Assembly: GCA_958450365.1 (NCBI GenBank)
Contig: CAUEEP010000743.1
Coordinates: 4,587,501 to 4,651,500 of the forward strand
Source: Mesorhabditis belari
Lineage: Eukaryota > Nematoda > Chromadorea > Rhabditida > Rhabditidae
Reading direction: 5' to 3'
DNA length: 64,000 bases
Part shown: piece by piece, positions 9,722 through 21,300 of the stretch
Numbering within the stretch: position 1 is the first letter of the stretch
Layout: each line of letters opens with the position of its first letter
Program-made: the position numbers and the translations under genes
Notes under the pieces: generated by a model
What the model saw: only the letters and a program-made list of their open reading frames with translations
Databases searched by the model: none
What the model was told of the DNA's origin: nothing

Positions 9722-12700
9722 TTAAAACGAAGTATTAATTATCAAAAATTCAAAGTCCTTACATTGTTTTGAGCGAAGAAATGTTTTCTGAGTGGCTGTC
9801 ATTCGATGGTATTGAGTCGGCTGAGTGACGATTTTATGAGGGCGATTTGTGGGCGCTCGGGCTTTTATCCTAAATTTTTCGTTTAATCTTTCAAATTTCT
9901 TTTAAAAACTTTAAAAAATGTCTTTTTTTTTTAAAAATGTTTTTTTTAAAAATTTCCTTTTTTAAAACCTTTGAATCGAGCGGGCTAATTGAAGATTTTC
10001 CGCTCGAAACGATTTGTTTTGTTGCTGCAAATCGACGACCTCTTCATCTTGCCCTTTAAGGAGAGAATCCAATTGCTTTTCACATTTAATCACCTAAATG
10101 TTTTTTTTTTTTAAATTTGTAATTTAAAGAATTAAACCTCATGTATTAATTTGGTAAACCAATTTGGTTGACCTGTGTCAATTTTGCCGAGTCCGATCAT
10201 ACCAACGAGTTGACCGACTAGATCGTACTCGTCCCTTCCCAGCAAACAATTGTTCAAATCTGCATCTGGATAAAGGTAAAATGATTGTAATTTGAACCTA
10301 GAATTTGTTGTTTTGTAGCTTGTAGTTTTGGAGGTTGTAGTTTTGTAGGTTGTGGTTTGTTTATGGACGGTTTGTAGTCGTTTTGGCTCAGCAAAAGGGT
10401 TGCTGCAGTGGGTTCGAAGGGTTGCTGTCTAAATCGATTGATCATTGAGAATTTATTGAACTCTAGTAAAGAAAGCTGGCAAATCTGGCAAATCTGGTAA
10501 ATTTCCATTAAAAAATGTGAAGAATTCTTTGTGAAACAAACCGCAAAAGAGTCGCCGGTCGAAGTGGCTTTACTTCGATGATTTCCACATCATCGTCGTC
10601 GTCAAAAGGCTGAAAATTCAGCAAATTTTTGTACATTGAAAAGAATCTATTAACAAGTATGTTTCTTAATAGTTTTATGTTTATCGTAAAACTTTGAAAT
10701 CTCAATTTTTCTACCTGTACTTGCGGTAAATTCGAGCTAGTCGTCGGTCGATCAGCCACAGCTTGCTTTACACTACAATATTTCATATGTAAATATGAAA
10801 ATTAAATAAATAAATAAGTATAATCTTTGCAACAAACATTCTGATTTTTGGAGAAATCGATGAACCGGGGATGAGCTCTTGGGGAGACGCGAGTGATGGA
10901 TGAGTGAGTGATGGAGGCTGAGATTCAGAGGGGAACGGCCATGAACGCTTTCCTAATAATGAAATTGAATAGAATTTCTTTGTAAACATTAGCTAACCCT
11001 TGTGCTGACTGATCTTTACAATCTGAGTCGGTTTATTTGCGTTGCTCGTGCCGGGCAAATCAACTTGTGTCAATGGGGTTTTTTTCACGACAACAGGCTC
11101 AGGAATTCGCTCAGGAATTCGTTCAGGAGCTCGCACAGGAACTCGCTCAGGAACTCGCTCAGGAATTCTCACAGGAATTCGCTCAGAAATTTGCCCAGGA
11201 GCTCGCTCAGGAACTCGCTCAGGAGCTCGCTCAGGCACTCGCACAGGAATTCGCACAGGAACTCGCTCAGGAGCTCGCACAGGAATTCGCACAGAAATTC
11301 GCTCAGGAGCTCGCTCAGGAACTCGCTCAGGAATTCGCACAGGAACTCGCACAGGAATTCGCACAGAAATTCGCTCAGGAGCTCGTTCAGGAACTCGCTC
11401 AGGAATTCGCTCAGGAGTCCAGAAAATCGGTGACGGGGATCTTTCCTTTTGGCTAAACTATTAGAATTAAACTTTTTTTTGAGTTTTTCCTTTACTCTGG
11501 TAAAAATTTCAATCTTCCTGAGCTGGGCACGGTTTGGTGAAGTCGAGAGAGGATCTCTTGAATCTCAATATACGCAAATGTTGGCTCTTCTCGTTTTCTA
11601 GAAGAAAAGAGTTAATATTTATGGATTTTTGATGTGAACATCAATAGGTGTTCAACGGAAAAATGGTATATTTTGGCCGATTTCACTCACATCTTTTTGA
11701 TTTTAACCTCAATTGACGCAGAATTTCATTTTCTTTTGATTAATATCAATATCAAAAACATTCAAGTGAAATTCGCCTAGATATGGCCATTTTTCCGTTG
11801 CACGCCTATTTACGTGCACACCAGGGGGATTATTTGATAAATCTTACTTGTTATTTGCATGATTATCCACAGAAGAGTTGTGGAGTTCATCCGCATATGC
11901 ATTCACTTCTTCGGGCACGTGAGCATTGAGAATATTGAAAAGTTCGGTAGACGAAAAGACCGGATTTTTCACCAAATCCGAGCAATCAACATCACCGGGT
12001 AATAGGGGCTCATCGCCGAATTCTAACAGATCAAATTGTAAGTTGTTTTTATGCGAACAAGGGAAAGACAAGGGAAAGACACCGAGTCAAGCTGGCCTTT
12101 TGAATCGAAAGCTTTGACCTTATCTTGCCGCCAAACGCCCCGTCACGAAATGCCTGGGTGGTCTAGTGGATAGTCTGATAGACCACCGAGCCGTTAACGT
12201 CTCTTGTACTCAAGTTCGAGTCCCTGCCTCGGCAAACTTTTTTCCTTTTTTTCTTGCATTGAATTATTGACTTGTCAAAAGGCCAGCTTCACTGCCTTTC
12301 CATTGTCAAATCTGGATATCCTATATACATCTGGATATCCTATATACATCTGGATATCTTATATATGTTACGTCCGAAACGGACGTCCGACTCAGATTCG
12401 GGCCTCCGGATCGGAGATGGACGTCTCCTCAGATTCGGACGTAACATATACATATATAGGATATCCAGATAGATACATCCTCTTCTCTCACTCCAGTAAT
12501 CCAAAAGAAAAAAGTATTTTGTTTTCTGGACAAACATTTCATTCAAGCAGATCATTTTATTGGCAATAAATAAGGCAAATTCGACTAACCATAACTAGGA
12601 CATCGCTTCAACTTCATCCCACTCATCTTCGACATTCGACTTTCGCCACTCATTGTCATTTTACTTTCATTTCCTTTTGTTAAAGTCTTCACATCAGAAT

Positions 12701-14861
12701 ATGACGTTATCTATTTAAAAAGGATTTTAAAATTTCCGAATTTCCAAACCTTCTTCGGGTCGGAAACAGTCGGACTCCCTTGAAACCCAGAATCTTCAGA
12801 TTCTTCCGACATTTTCGAAAATTGTCCATTCTCAATATCATATCGAAAGACTTCAACAACTAGAAAAAGGAATTAAAAAAAAAAAGAAATGAAAGTTTTA
12901 CCTGGCTCCGGTTGGTTCGAGTTCTCATCTTCTTGTTCGAGGTCAAAGTTGAACTCTTGCGAAGAAACATCGGATTCTCGAGTTTCTGAGAGAACCGGCG
13001 ATGGATGGCAAAGAGTGGATGTGGATGGGGTTGAAAGCTGCAAATTGGTTATTGTTATGTTATTCAATCGTTCAACCTACACTTTGACGATTCTTTGTTT
13101 TTTTGTCTATGCTTTTTGCGAGTTAGCAAATATAATTTCAGCATAATTTGAATCTTAGATAACTTGCTCGTTCCACATTTCTAATATTTTTTCTTTATTT
13201 AACTTTTCATAAGTTGTACTTGTTATGTTTCTTTTCAATTGTTTGTTATGAATAAATTTTGAAGTTTGATGATGGATGCTCAATAATCAAAAGAAAGAAA
13301 GCATTAGTTTTAAAGATTTAGTAGTGAAGTTTGGAAATTGTTCAAATATACCGTAAACCAGCGAAATATGCTCACTAACGTTCGCATTTTTCACTGCGGA
13401 GTCCACGTTTTCCGCGCAACCTAAGCCTAAGCCTAAGCGCATGAGCATCGCCAAGCGGGTGTCCCTTAGCCCCGAGAACTGGCTGAGATCCGGAAATTGG
13501 GGGTATAGCCCAAACCCAAATAGACTTAGTGCTAGGCGCTAGCCGCTAGCCTTCGCACTAAGTCCAAGCCAATGGCTGCGCACAGACGAACAGGCAGACA
13601 GACGTCTCTACTGCTTTATGTCGTAGCCGATTATGAATGAAATTTTTTGACAAACCTTTCTAGTAGAGCAACCCTTTTATGTATGAGGACAATCTAATAT
13701 GATTTTGTAGCGAATTAAATTCTGCGTCGATTAGTATCGAATTTGTAAGTTTAGTTTTAAAAATTACAACGCTACAACGTTTTATTCAAAATCCCCGGGA
13801 TCCCCGTAGCCGATTATGAATTTCAGCCGATTGTGAATTTCAGCCGATTGTGAATTTCAGCCGATTGTGAATGAGTGGGTCTAGAGGCGTACAACCATCA
13901 AGTGTTTAGTATCATTCAACGCAGAATCATTAGGTTAAATTAGGTTAAATTTTTTAAATTAGAAAGATTGGATGAAAAGAAAAAAAAATAGAGCAAAAAA
14001 CTGTTTGTTCGAGAGAGAAAACTTTGAAGCCTCATAATTTTTTTCTTTTTATCCAATCTTTCTAATTTAAAAAATTAAACATAATTATCAATGATTCTGC
14101 GTTGAATGATACCAAACACTTGATGGTTGGACACGCCTAGACCCACTCATTCATAATCGGCTGAAATGCATGATCGGCTACGACCTATATATTAGATAGA
14201 TACTCTAATAGAACGCTACCTTCTCGTACAGTCGTTTAGTCTACGCGTAGTCTTTTCAGCTCATTTTTTTGCACATTTTTTGTTCAGTTTTTCTCAGTCC
14301 CTAGATATTTTCCAATTATACTTTTGGTATCAAAAAATACTAGATTTCAAGGGCTATCTTTTGACATCCAAGCGGAAACTGTAGCTTAAAGTAGCGCGGA
14401 GAACGGGACGTTTAAAGTTAGACTACGCGATTGTATGCCCGTTATGAGAGTGGCGTTCTATTAGAGTATTTGCGGTAGGTTGGATGTTATAAAAACGAAC
14501 AAAAACGGACGTTCGATTCAGAAATTTTTGAAAATCCGTTATTGAATAGATTCAATAACGAACATATACAATAACTTTTTGTAACATTTATAAAAACTAT
14601 TTCTTATCAAAACGTACATTTCCAACAGGGAGTGGCTTTTGAGCTGAATCCTCGATTTGGACATTGACGGATGAATCTTGAATCGTTTTTAACAATATGA
14701 CAACATGATTTATGATTCTTATCGATTCTTAACTTACGAATATTCCTTCGTGGTGGCGGGAGTTTTTTGAATTTCACTGATAGAATCCTTCTCTCGATTT
14801 CTTTCTCAATGTCATTATCGGATGCTTTGACGGGTAATTTTCGGTGCCTATTCGCTTCCAT
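9722..14861 (-). CDS. Low-complexity nuclear-type protein with RxPx tandem repeat and C-terminal coiled coil
   Basis: I do not recognise this gene. Fifteen exons (14861-14738, 14676-14618, 13037-12902, 12859-12750, 12710-12590, 12022-11848, 11597-11496, 11452-10998, 10952-10838, 10772-10715, 10609-10542, 10428-10298, 10265-10138, 10093-9969, 9869-9722) join in frame into 684 residues. Order of features: basic N-terminus (MEANRHRKLPVK), Ser/Glu-rich stretch, a folded-looking block (FGDEPLLPGDVDCSDLV, then TELFNILNAHVPEE), about 27 copies of a four-residue RIPE/RVPV/RAPE repeat, proline-rich linker, an acidic DDDDDVEIIEV motif resembling a SUMO-interaction motif, a block GLGKIDTGQPNWF, and a coiled coil (CEKQLDSLLKGQDEEVVDL onward) with a basic tail. 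A nuclear scaffold role is only a guess. The last exon could instead splice at GTAAGG near 9764. Intron 2 (1.6 kb) is filled with repeats. Confidence 0.8.
11098..11420. repeat. 12-bp coding minisatellite
   Basis: About 27 units of the type GCTCAGGAATTC/GCACAGGAACTC on the plus strand. It lies inside the 455-nt exon of the minus-strand gene, where it encodes RIPE-type tetrapeptides. All plus-strand frames are open too, but those are shadows. Confidence 0.95.
11641..11813. repeat. Inverted repeat in an intron
   Basis: AATAGGTGTTCAACGGAAAA on the left matches the reverse complement of TTTTCCGTTGCACGCCTATT on the right, with AT-rich sequence between. Likely a small MITE in intron 6 of the minus-strand gene. 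Confidence 0.7.
12150..12238 (+). repeat. tRNA-derived SINE or tRNA pseudogene
   Basis: Begins GCCTGGGTGGTCTAGTGGAT (A-box) and ends AGTTCGAGTCCCTGCCTCGGC (B-box and 3' acceptor). The acceptor strands GCCTGGG and CCTCGGC pair apart from one mismatch, better than the other tRNA-like copies here, but the middle is too long and irregular for a normal tRNA. Confidence 0.55.
12310..12472. repeat. Inverted repeat with TTACGTCCGAA arms
   Basis: TGTTACGTCCGAA at about 12367 pairs with TTCGGACGTAACA at 12434-12446, and the outer CTGGATATCCTATATA stretches also pair. The outer 20-bp unit is repeated three times on the left arm only. Confidence 0.75.
13420..13438 (-). repeat. Interstitial telomere-type repeat
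   Basis: Three perfect copies of GCCTAA (TTAGGC on the other strand), the nematode telomere unit, inside the repeat-filled intron of the minus-strand gene. A GC-rich hairpin lies about 85 bp to the right. Confidence 0.7.
13617..14190. mobile_element. Nested palindromic elements F and E
   Basis: 13617-13800 is a partial element F (GTCGTAGCCGATTATGAATG, then GTAGAGCAACCC and GAGGACAATCT). It abuts palindromic element E (about 13801-14186) whose arms carry GAGTGGGTCTAG and ATTCAACGCAGAATCAT. The same pair occurs in inverted order at 21933-22866. Confidence 0.85.
14196..14478. mobile_element. Palindromic element with ACTCTAATAGAACG ends
   Basis: TACTCTAATAGAACGCTAC at the left pairs with GTGGCGTTCTATTAGAGTA at the right; interior resembles family A (CGTACAGTCG, ATCAAAAAATA). 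A diverged relative of family A. Confidence 0.8.
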
Positions 14862-15328
14862 TTAGAGCCCTTGCTGGAAAATGGTTTTTAAAAACAAATC
14901 CACCAAAGCTGTAGTTGAAGAATGAATGAAGAATGAAGAATGAAAAAAAAGTGTAAGCTTCAGGAGAATTAATTCTGTATAAATGAATATAAAACTATCA
15001 AAGAGTAAGCTTTGCAAAAAGCGATTGATTTTCTGAAAATCATTTATCTTAAGAGTTTAAGCTGTTGAATTAACGGCATTCAGTTAAAGGCATCACGAAG
15101 AAACGTCAATTCTTTGTGGGCAATTAACAGACAAAACTCGTCACTTGTCATCGAGCGTACTCACGATGAAATCCGCTCGGTGTGTGTCATCGAATCCGGC
15201 GAAGAAAAACAATCTAATCACCCTTTGGATTTTCATTTCTCATTTGTTTTCCAAAGAATTATTACTTTTTACATGTTTGTTTATGTAATTTTAGTAGTTT
15301 TAGCATTTTTAGAGAATTCTTTCACTCA
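14862..15328. promoter_or_regulatory. Divergent intergenic region
   Basis: 467 bp between the start codons of the minus-strand low-complexity gene and the plus-strand ARAP-like gene, so it should hold both promoters. I see no defined element. Small GAATGAAGAATGAA repeats lie at about 14920-14945. Confidence 0.45.
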
Positions 15329-18300
15329 ATGAGTGATCGAGTATGCGAGGGGGATTTTGGGAACGCGAAAAATGAGGCTCAAATTCCGGGAGCTGTTGCT
15401 AGACCAATCCCAAAACCAAGAACGAAACTTCCGCCAGATTCGAAGAAATTAGATGCAGAACATGGACAAAAAGAAGGTGAGCTCAAGAAAAATGCCAAAT
15501 TTTGCATAACGAACGATAGATTCTATACGTACCTATAGCCAGATAGCTATATAAATTTGAAATCTTGTACATACTGGGTAAAGCTTGTACTTGTACGTAA
15601 AGCAAAGTAAAGCAAAGCAAAGCAAAGCAATAAGTTAGCAAAGCAACTCTGTCCTCAAGAATATCGAGATTTAAGACTTTAACTATAGACAAAGCTAGCT
15701 AGCTTCAGGATTTGAAAAAGTACCACAGCTTCAATTCTTCGAATTTAGCTTTAGCTTCAATTCTTCGAATCCAAATTTCCAGGCTCTCCAACAACAAGTG
15801 GATCAGAGATCCATTCCGAGAAGGTTCCCCCGCCCCGTCCACCACCACCCCGACTATCCTCTAAGGGTTCCTTACAGGCTCCAAAGTTACCCCCTCGTCC
15901 AACACTTCCTGCAATCACTCCATTCGTTGATGTAAACAAATCTCCATCTCCTCCACCATTGCCACCAAGGTTGTCAAGTGATTCTGATTGTTTTGAAATG
16001 CTTATCCAGATTTGGAGCCTTTCCCTCTTTACCCCATCCGATCCTTCCACCAATGGATCCACCGAATCTTTTGCCATTCGACTCACCCGTTCCCGCATCA
16101 CCATCAGCAAAACCGCCATATCCAATGGAAGATCGATTGCCACTACATGCACCAAGTAATTTTGGGAAAATAGCATAACTCCTTTTCTTTACCAAATTAA
16201 AATTTTTAATTTTTAGCTTTAAGTAACTTGTCTATAGGACCAGATGGCATTCGTTTTTTCATTAAAAATTCTATTTTCAATTCCACTTGTTTTTCTGTAT
16301 TCAAAAAAACGCAAACTGGAGAGCCTGAGCATTTCAGAGATTGTGCGATGATAACGAGTAAAAAAAAAAAATAGGCTGTTCATAAAAGAATGCTTTCGAT
16401 GTTGATTCATCATTTCCCCCCATCCCAGAAAATTTTGGGTGTGAATCGCTTTTGATTCGTTTCATTTTAGAGATTGGTTGGAGATCACACTGGTCATCAA
16501 CGGACGATCCAATGGAGCCGCTTCCAGAAATCCCATCCGGCATCGTGTTTCGGAACGATAACGTATAAATAAACGTTAAAAGTCTAAAAATATTTTTTTT
16601 ATAGAAAGATCTTGATAATGTTGTTGAGAAGCTGCCGGTGAATTTGGTGCCCGATCGACCAGCGTTGCCCGCACACTTTGAGTCGACTAGAGTACCAGAG
16701 CTCATCTCAACCAATCTTCACTTGGACACACCAATAACTATTGAGAAGAGGTAGGCAATAATATTTACTTAGCCAATAATAAACTTTCAAACAGTACTCC
16801 GCCGATTGATCCTGTGAAAAAGGGATACGTTGAAGCCGTGGCTGACGATTATGTCGATTATGTGGAGAATCCGATCTATCTTCGATTGGACTCTTTCTTG
16901 CAAAGAACTTTCCATGACACTTCGGCAAAGAGCCACAGCGTGGGATATGCAGATGTACAGTTGGCAAATCGAATTTCGATCTATTCAACTTTTCAGAGTA
17001 GCGCTCAGATCGATGTGGCTGTGAATTTGCCGTATGTGAACCCTCCACATCCATCCACCATTCTCCCTCAACGACCCATCAACGAAAATAGTCCAGCAAA
17101 GGTTTTTGGGAAAAATTCTACTTTGATAGTATCATTTCGTTCTCCACAACGCAAAAGTCGGGGCAGAATGATCGTATTTTTGACAGAAAAAAACTGCGGA
17201 AAAGCGTTAAGTTGCGTAGTTTTTGCCTTTTAGCCCAAATTTGACGTGTCAGCGAGGTCTGATTTGTCGAAATTCGGAATCTACGCATACGATTCCCTTC
17301 TATGAAAACATTTTTGAAGCTCTACGACCTTTCCTAAGGCCTTTTCCACCAAAAAAAAGGTGCGCAAATGTCCAGGTGCGCAAAAAAAAGGTCGCATTTG
17401 TCCCACCCCCCAAATTTATTAATCTTTTTCATTTTTTGTTTATTCTAAGAAATCCCCCCTTCAAACTTCCCGCGCGTTTATGTTTAATAAAACGCGTTTA
17501 TAAAACAAATTTAGATTTTTAACCAAATCTAATAAATATTCTAGGTAGAAATAACAAAATAATTTCATTACTTACTCGTGAACAATAGATTTAACAATAG
17601 ATAAAAACGTTAACATAACACGTAGACCATTTAAACAACATAATCTTTCAAAGCCGCAAAAACATTACTGCCAAACTCGTTTCCCTCATGTTGTCAAACC
17701 GCAAGCTCACTGATGTAGGAGTGCCTCTAATGTTCCATTTTATTCCTTGATTGGTTTCTTCATCCTTTGCCAAAACAACTCAATTGTGTATGCACTTTCT
17801 ACACCATCTTTATCAACCCGAAAATATGTGTAGATAAAAAAACTCCTGGTGCTTACTTTTTGAGGGTTTTGGAGTGGTTCCGCGTGCGGTGCTCTTGAAA
17901 TACTTTCTTGAATCCAGTGTAACTTTTCCACATATCCGTGTAAAACGTTGAGTCAGCGTTGATTTTCTGTTGCAACAATGGGATCATCGTTCGATTATTT
18001 GTTCAAAGCACCTTCTTGTTCCCCGCTTTCATCCTACAAGTAATGAAATAAAATAACTTTGTTAAATCTACCCCTAAAAATCCGTCACTTCTTTGTCTTT
18101 TTCGCTTCGTCCATATTTGCGCGCATGTAATGCATATTCATCGACCTCAACAATTCCTGTTCGTCAATCGGTGCATATTTGTTTTCAATCCTGTTAATAT
18201 TGCATAAGTGAATCTAGTAGTATACTAGAGTCTAGTAGTATACTAGACTAAACAAACTCAGCAGTGGGCGTCTTGGACTTTCAAAGATTTGGAAAGAAAA

Positions 18301-21300
18301 CGGTGAAAAAAGATATCAGGACTTTTTCGCCAACCTAATAAAGAACCAAAATCAGGCATTTAAACTTTCAATTCTCGATTCTAAACTGTGTGGAAGAGAA
18401 ATGAACACTCGGCAGAGTGCTCCTTTTCCAGAAAAGTCCAAGACCACCCACCCTTTCCCTCAACCCGGTCCTCTCCTCGTTTCCTATCAAATTTCCTCTT
18501 TCTGGCCATCGACAGCTTGGTGGGTGGCCTCGCCGTCTTTTTTACCAAGTCCCTTTTCCCATCTTCCAGCTCCGATGCTGAGTTGGGCAAGCTTCAGTTT
18601 CAGTACGTAGCTACGTGATAAAAAACAGTCGTATGACCAAGTTTTAGTTCGTTTTGCAGCTTTTGTGCAGAGTACCTAAGCTTGTCTTTATTATGCACGC
18701 TAAATAAAATTTACCCTTTAATCCACATAACAACGAAAGTGACAAATTGCTTGCAGCTGATTGCTTCTTTGCTGATTGCTTCCAAATACGATTGGCATTG
18801 GCATCGTTGAGCAGTCTTTTGATTTTTTTTTTCGCGACATCTCCACTAAACCAAATTCTAGTAAAACACGTAACTTCGTTTAAAATGTATACCTCTAATG
18901 ATCCCCGTTTTTTTCACAATTGCATTCCTTTTCCGCATTTGTCCGTTTGTTCCGTTTTTGTTCTTGTGGAGGATTCCTTCTGTGGAGGATTGTGGATTAT
19001 CAAAGAGTAGATGCAGTCGATCTCGTTCGCAAAAGCTTGTTGCACATCAGCAATCGATTTCAATGTCAACAGCATTCTAAAAGAAAACATAAATTATCAA
19101 ACGAGTAACTAAACTTTATACGAGCAGAAAACAAAAATATATTAGAAAATATATTGTACAACTTTTCACTTAGCAAAATTTAACAGAACAGAAAAATTTA
19201 GCAGAATAATTTAAAGATTTGCGCAAGATCTCAAGCATAATAGTTTCTTTCTTTCTTCTACTTTTTTAATTTTTTGAAAATACGTACCGTAAATATTGTA
19301 TTTCTTCGAATAGAAGACCGGGTAAAGAGTATCATCGCGTACTCCTGCGTAGCAGCCCTTTTTAAAATTTCTTTTCTGCATAAAAGCTTTCAATCAAGTG
19401 CTATAGAGCTGGAAAATGGCTCAAAAATCTGTTAGCTCATGTGGTAAAAAAATCATCAGAGAGCGTAAAACCCGACACTAAGATTTAGTGCACTTTGGTG
19501 GAGGGATATAAAGATGAGGGAAAAGAAAGTGGTTACCGTAAATACTGTAATAGTACCCCACCCCCCTCGTACAGTCGGGTAGTCGCAAAAGTTTTTTAGT
19601 ATTTCATTTTTTTCAAAGCGCCCGTACTTTCAAAAAATGCGTCTTTGGTATCAAAAAATAGCCCTGAATTTCAGCTATTTTTTGATACTTAAGCGCGCAT
19701 TGTATCATAAACCAGTGTCGAGAAAAATTCGTTCAAAGCTAGACTACGCAACCATCCGCACCGTCATTGTGCGGGTGGGTTACTATTACAGTATTTACGG
19801 TATGTGGTTTTGTTGAAACCAACAAAAAAACACAACTAAACTATAAATTATTGGAAAATTTTTAATTTTAGCGATTTATAAATAAAAATTCGCGTGTTAT
19901 TTGTAAAGTTGTGTTCTATGAGGGGCAAATTATGGAATGTTCAAGCCGGGGGGCAAAAATGGAATGCGGTGGGGGGAAAAAACGATCGTTGTCCCGGTTT
20001 TTGGGTTTCTTAAAAAGTATTCTTTAGAGCCTCCTTTCACCTTCAAATGGATTCATCCCGTCTACGATCAGCCCATCAAGTTTAAATCTGATGCGACCGT
20101 CTTCAATGATTTTGCCCGAAAAAGTCCGTAAAACTGAAATGTTAGAAAAGTTAATTTAGAAGTTTTTAGAAATAAAATACTATGATAGTTTTAAATTTAA
20201 AAGAAAACTAAAAGAAAACTTATTATAGAATTTACCGTCATTGCCACGAGCCCCATCATCAGAGCTTTCTCCTGGAGATCAAACCCCAACACTGCCACCA
20301 TTGCCGACAACAGCCGTTTGTTGCTTTACCCCATTCTCAACTTTCAAGTTCTAGGGAAAATCAAGCGAAAGCACTGACACTTTAACTCCGCACGATCTGT
20401 CGCCTAGTTCTCTTTCCGATGAAGATCCACCAACACCAATTGCTGGAGGGCAAACAATGTTTATCTCGAACAATCAACCACCATCAACTCCCATCACTTA
20501 TCCGAAATTACCTCAAGAAATCAACTATCGCAGTGGAAATTCAGGAATCAATGACATGTACAGCGACATAAACACCGACTCATTTTTACCTTCAGAAGAA
20601 GTAAAGTGAAACTTTAACCCTAACACATAGCTTTACAGGATTTGGCTCATTCTATCGAGCCGGCTGTTTGTGTGGATACTGAAAACAATCCTCCATCAGT
20701 GGATGGAACAGCTGTTTCGTATTCTGGTAAAAGACTCGTTTTAATGATCAAATCCATTTCGAATCTTAGGTTCTGCGGAGTTTTTTGCAGCTAAAAAGGA
20801 TAAGAAGATTGCATATATTCGGTTAAATCATGGCCGAATCTCGGTTTATGACAATGAGGATGGGGTAAGAGCTTTTGAAAGACTTTAGAGATTGTTAAGT
20901 TTTAGGAAATCAATCCAATCGCTGGTCCATTTGAGCTTTTCAAAGCTGAATTTATTGGGAGACAAGCTGAAACAAGCACAATCGTTTGTCGCTTTTTAAC
21001 GGAAACGACAGATCCGAAGAAAGTGTTAAAAGAAAAGGATATGAAGAAAGAGCTACGATTCACTCCAGATGAACACATCGAACATTGGTTATTGCTTTTA
21101 GGACAGGTAAATAAAAAGATAAGAAATAGAGATCGAAATAGTGCTGGCTTATAGTGCTGGCTTTCACCATGGGAAGATCTGCGCCAAAGTGCGGCTGAAG
21201 GCTTGATTGCATGTGGAAGGATTTGGCTGCGACAAGGGACCGGCCATTGGACATGTGCTATTGCATTCCTTCAAAACAAACTTCTCAACTATTTAGTGGT

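Noticed and set aside
11002..11464. Three long overlapping plus-strand frames at 11002-11464 rich in Arg-Asn-Ser, Ala-Gln-Glu or Gly-Thr-Arg
   Set aside because: They are shadows of the 12-bp coding minisatellite in the minus-strand exon; only the minus frame joins its neighbours in phase.
12150..12238. Functional tRNA gene
   Set aside because: A-box, B-box and acceptor strands are present but the middle is too long and the D-arm pairing is irregular; a SINE or pseudogene fits better.
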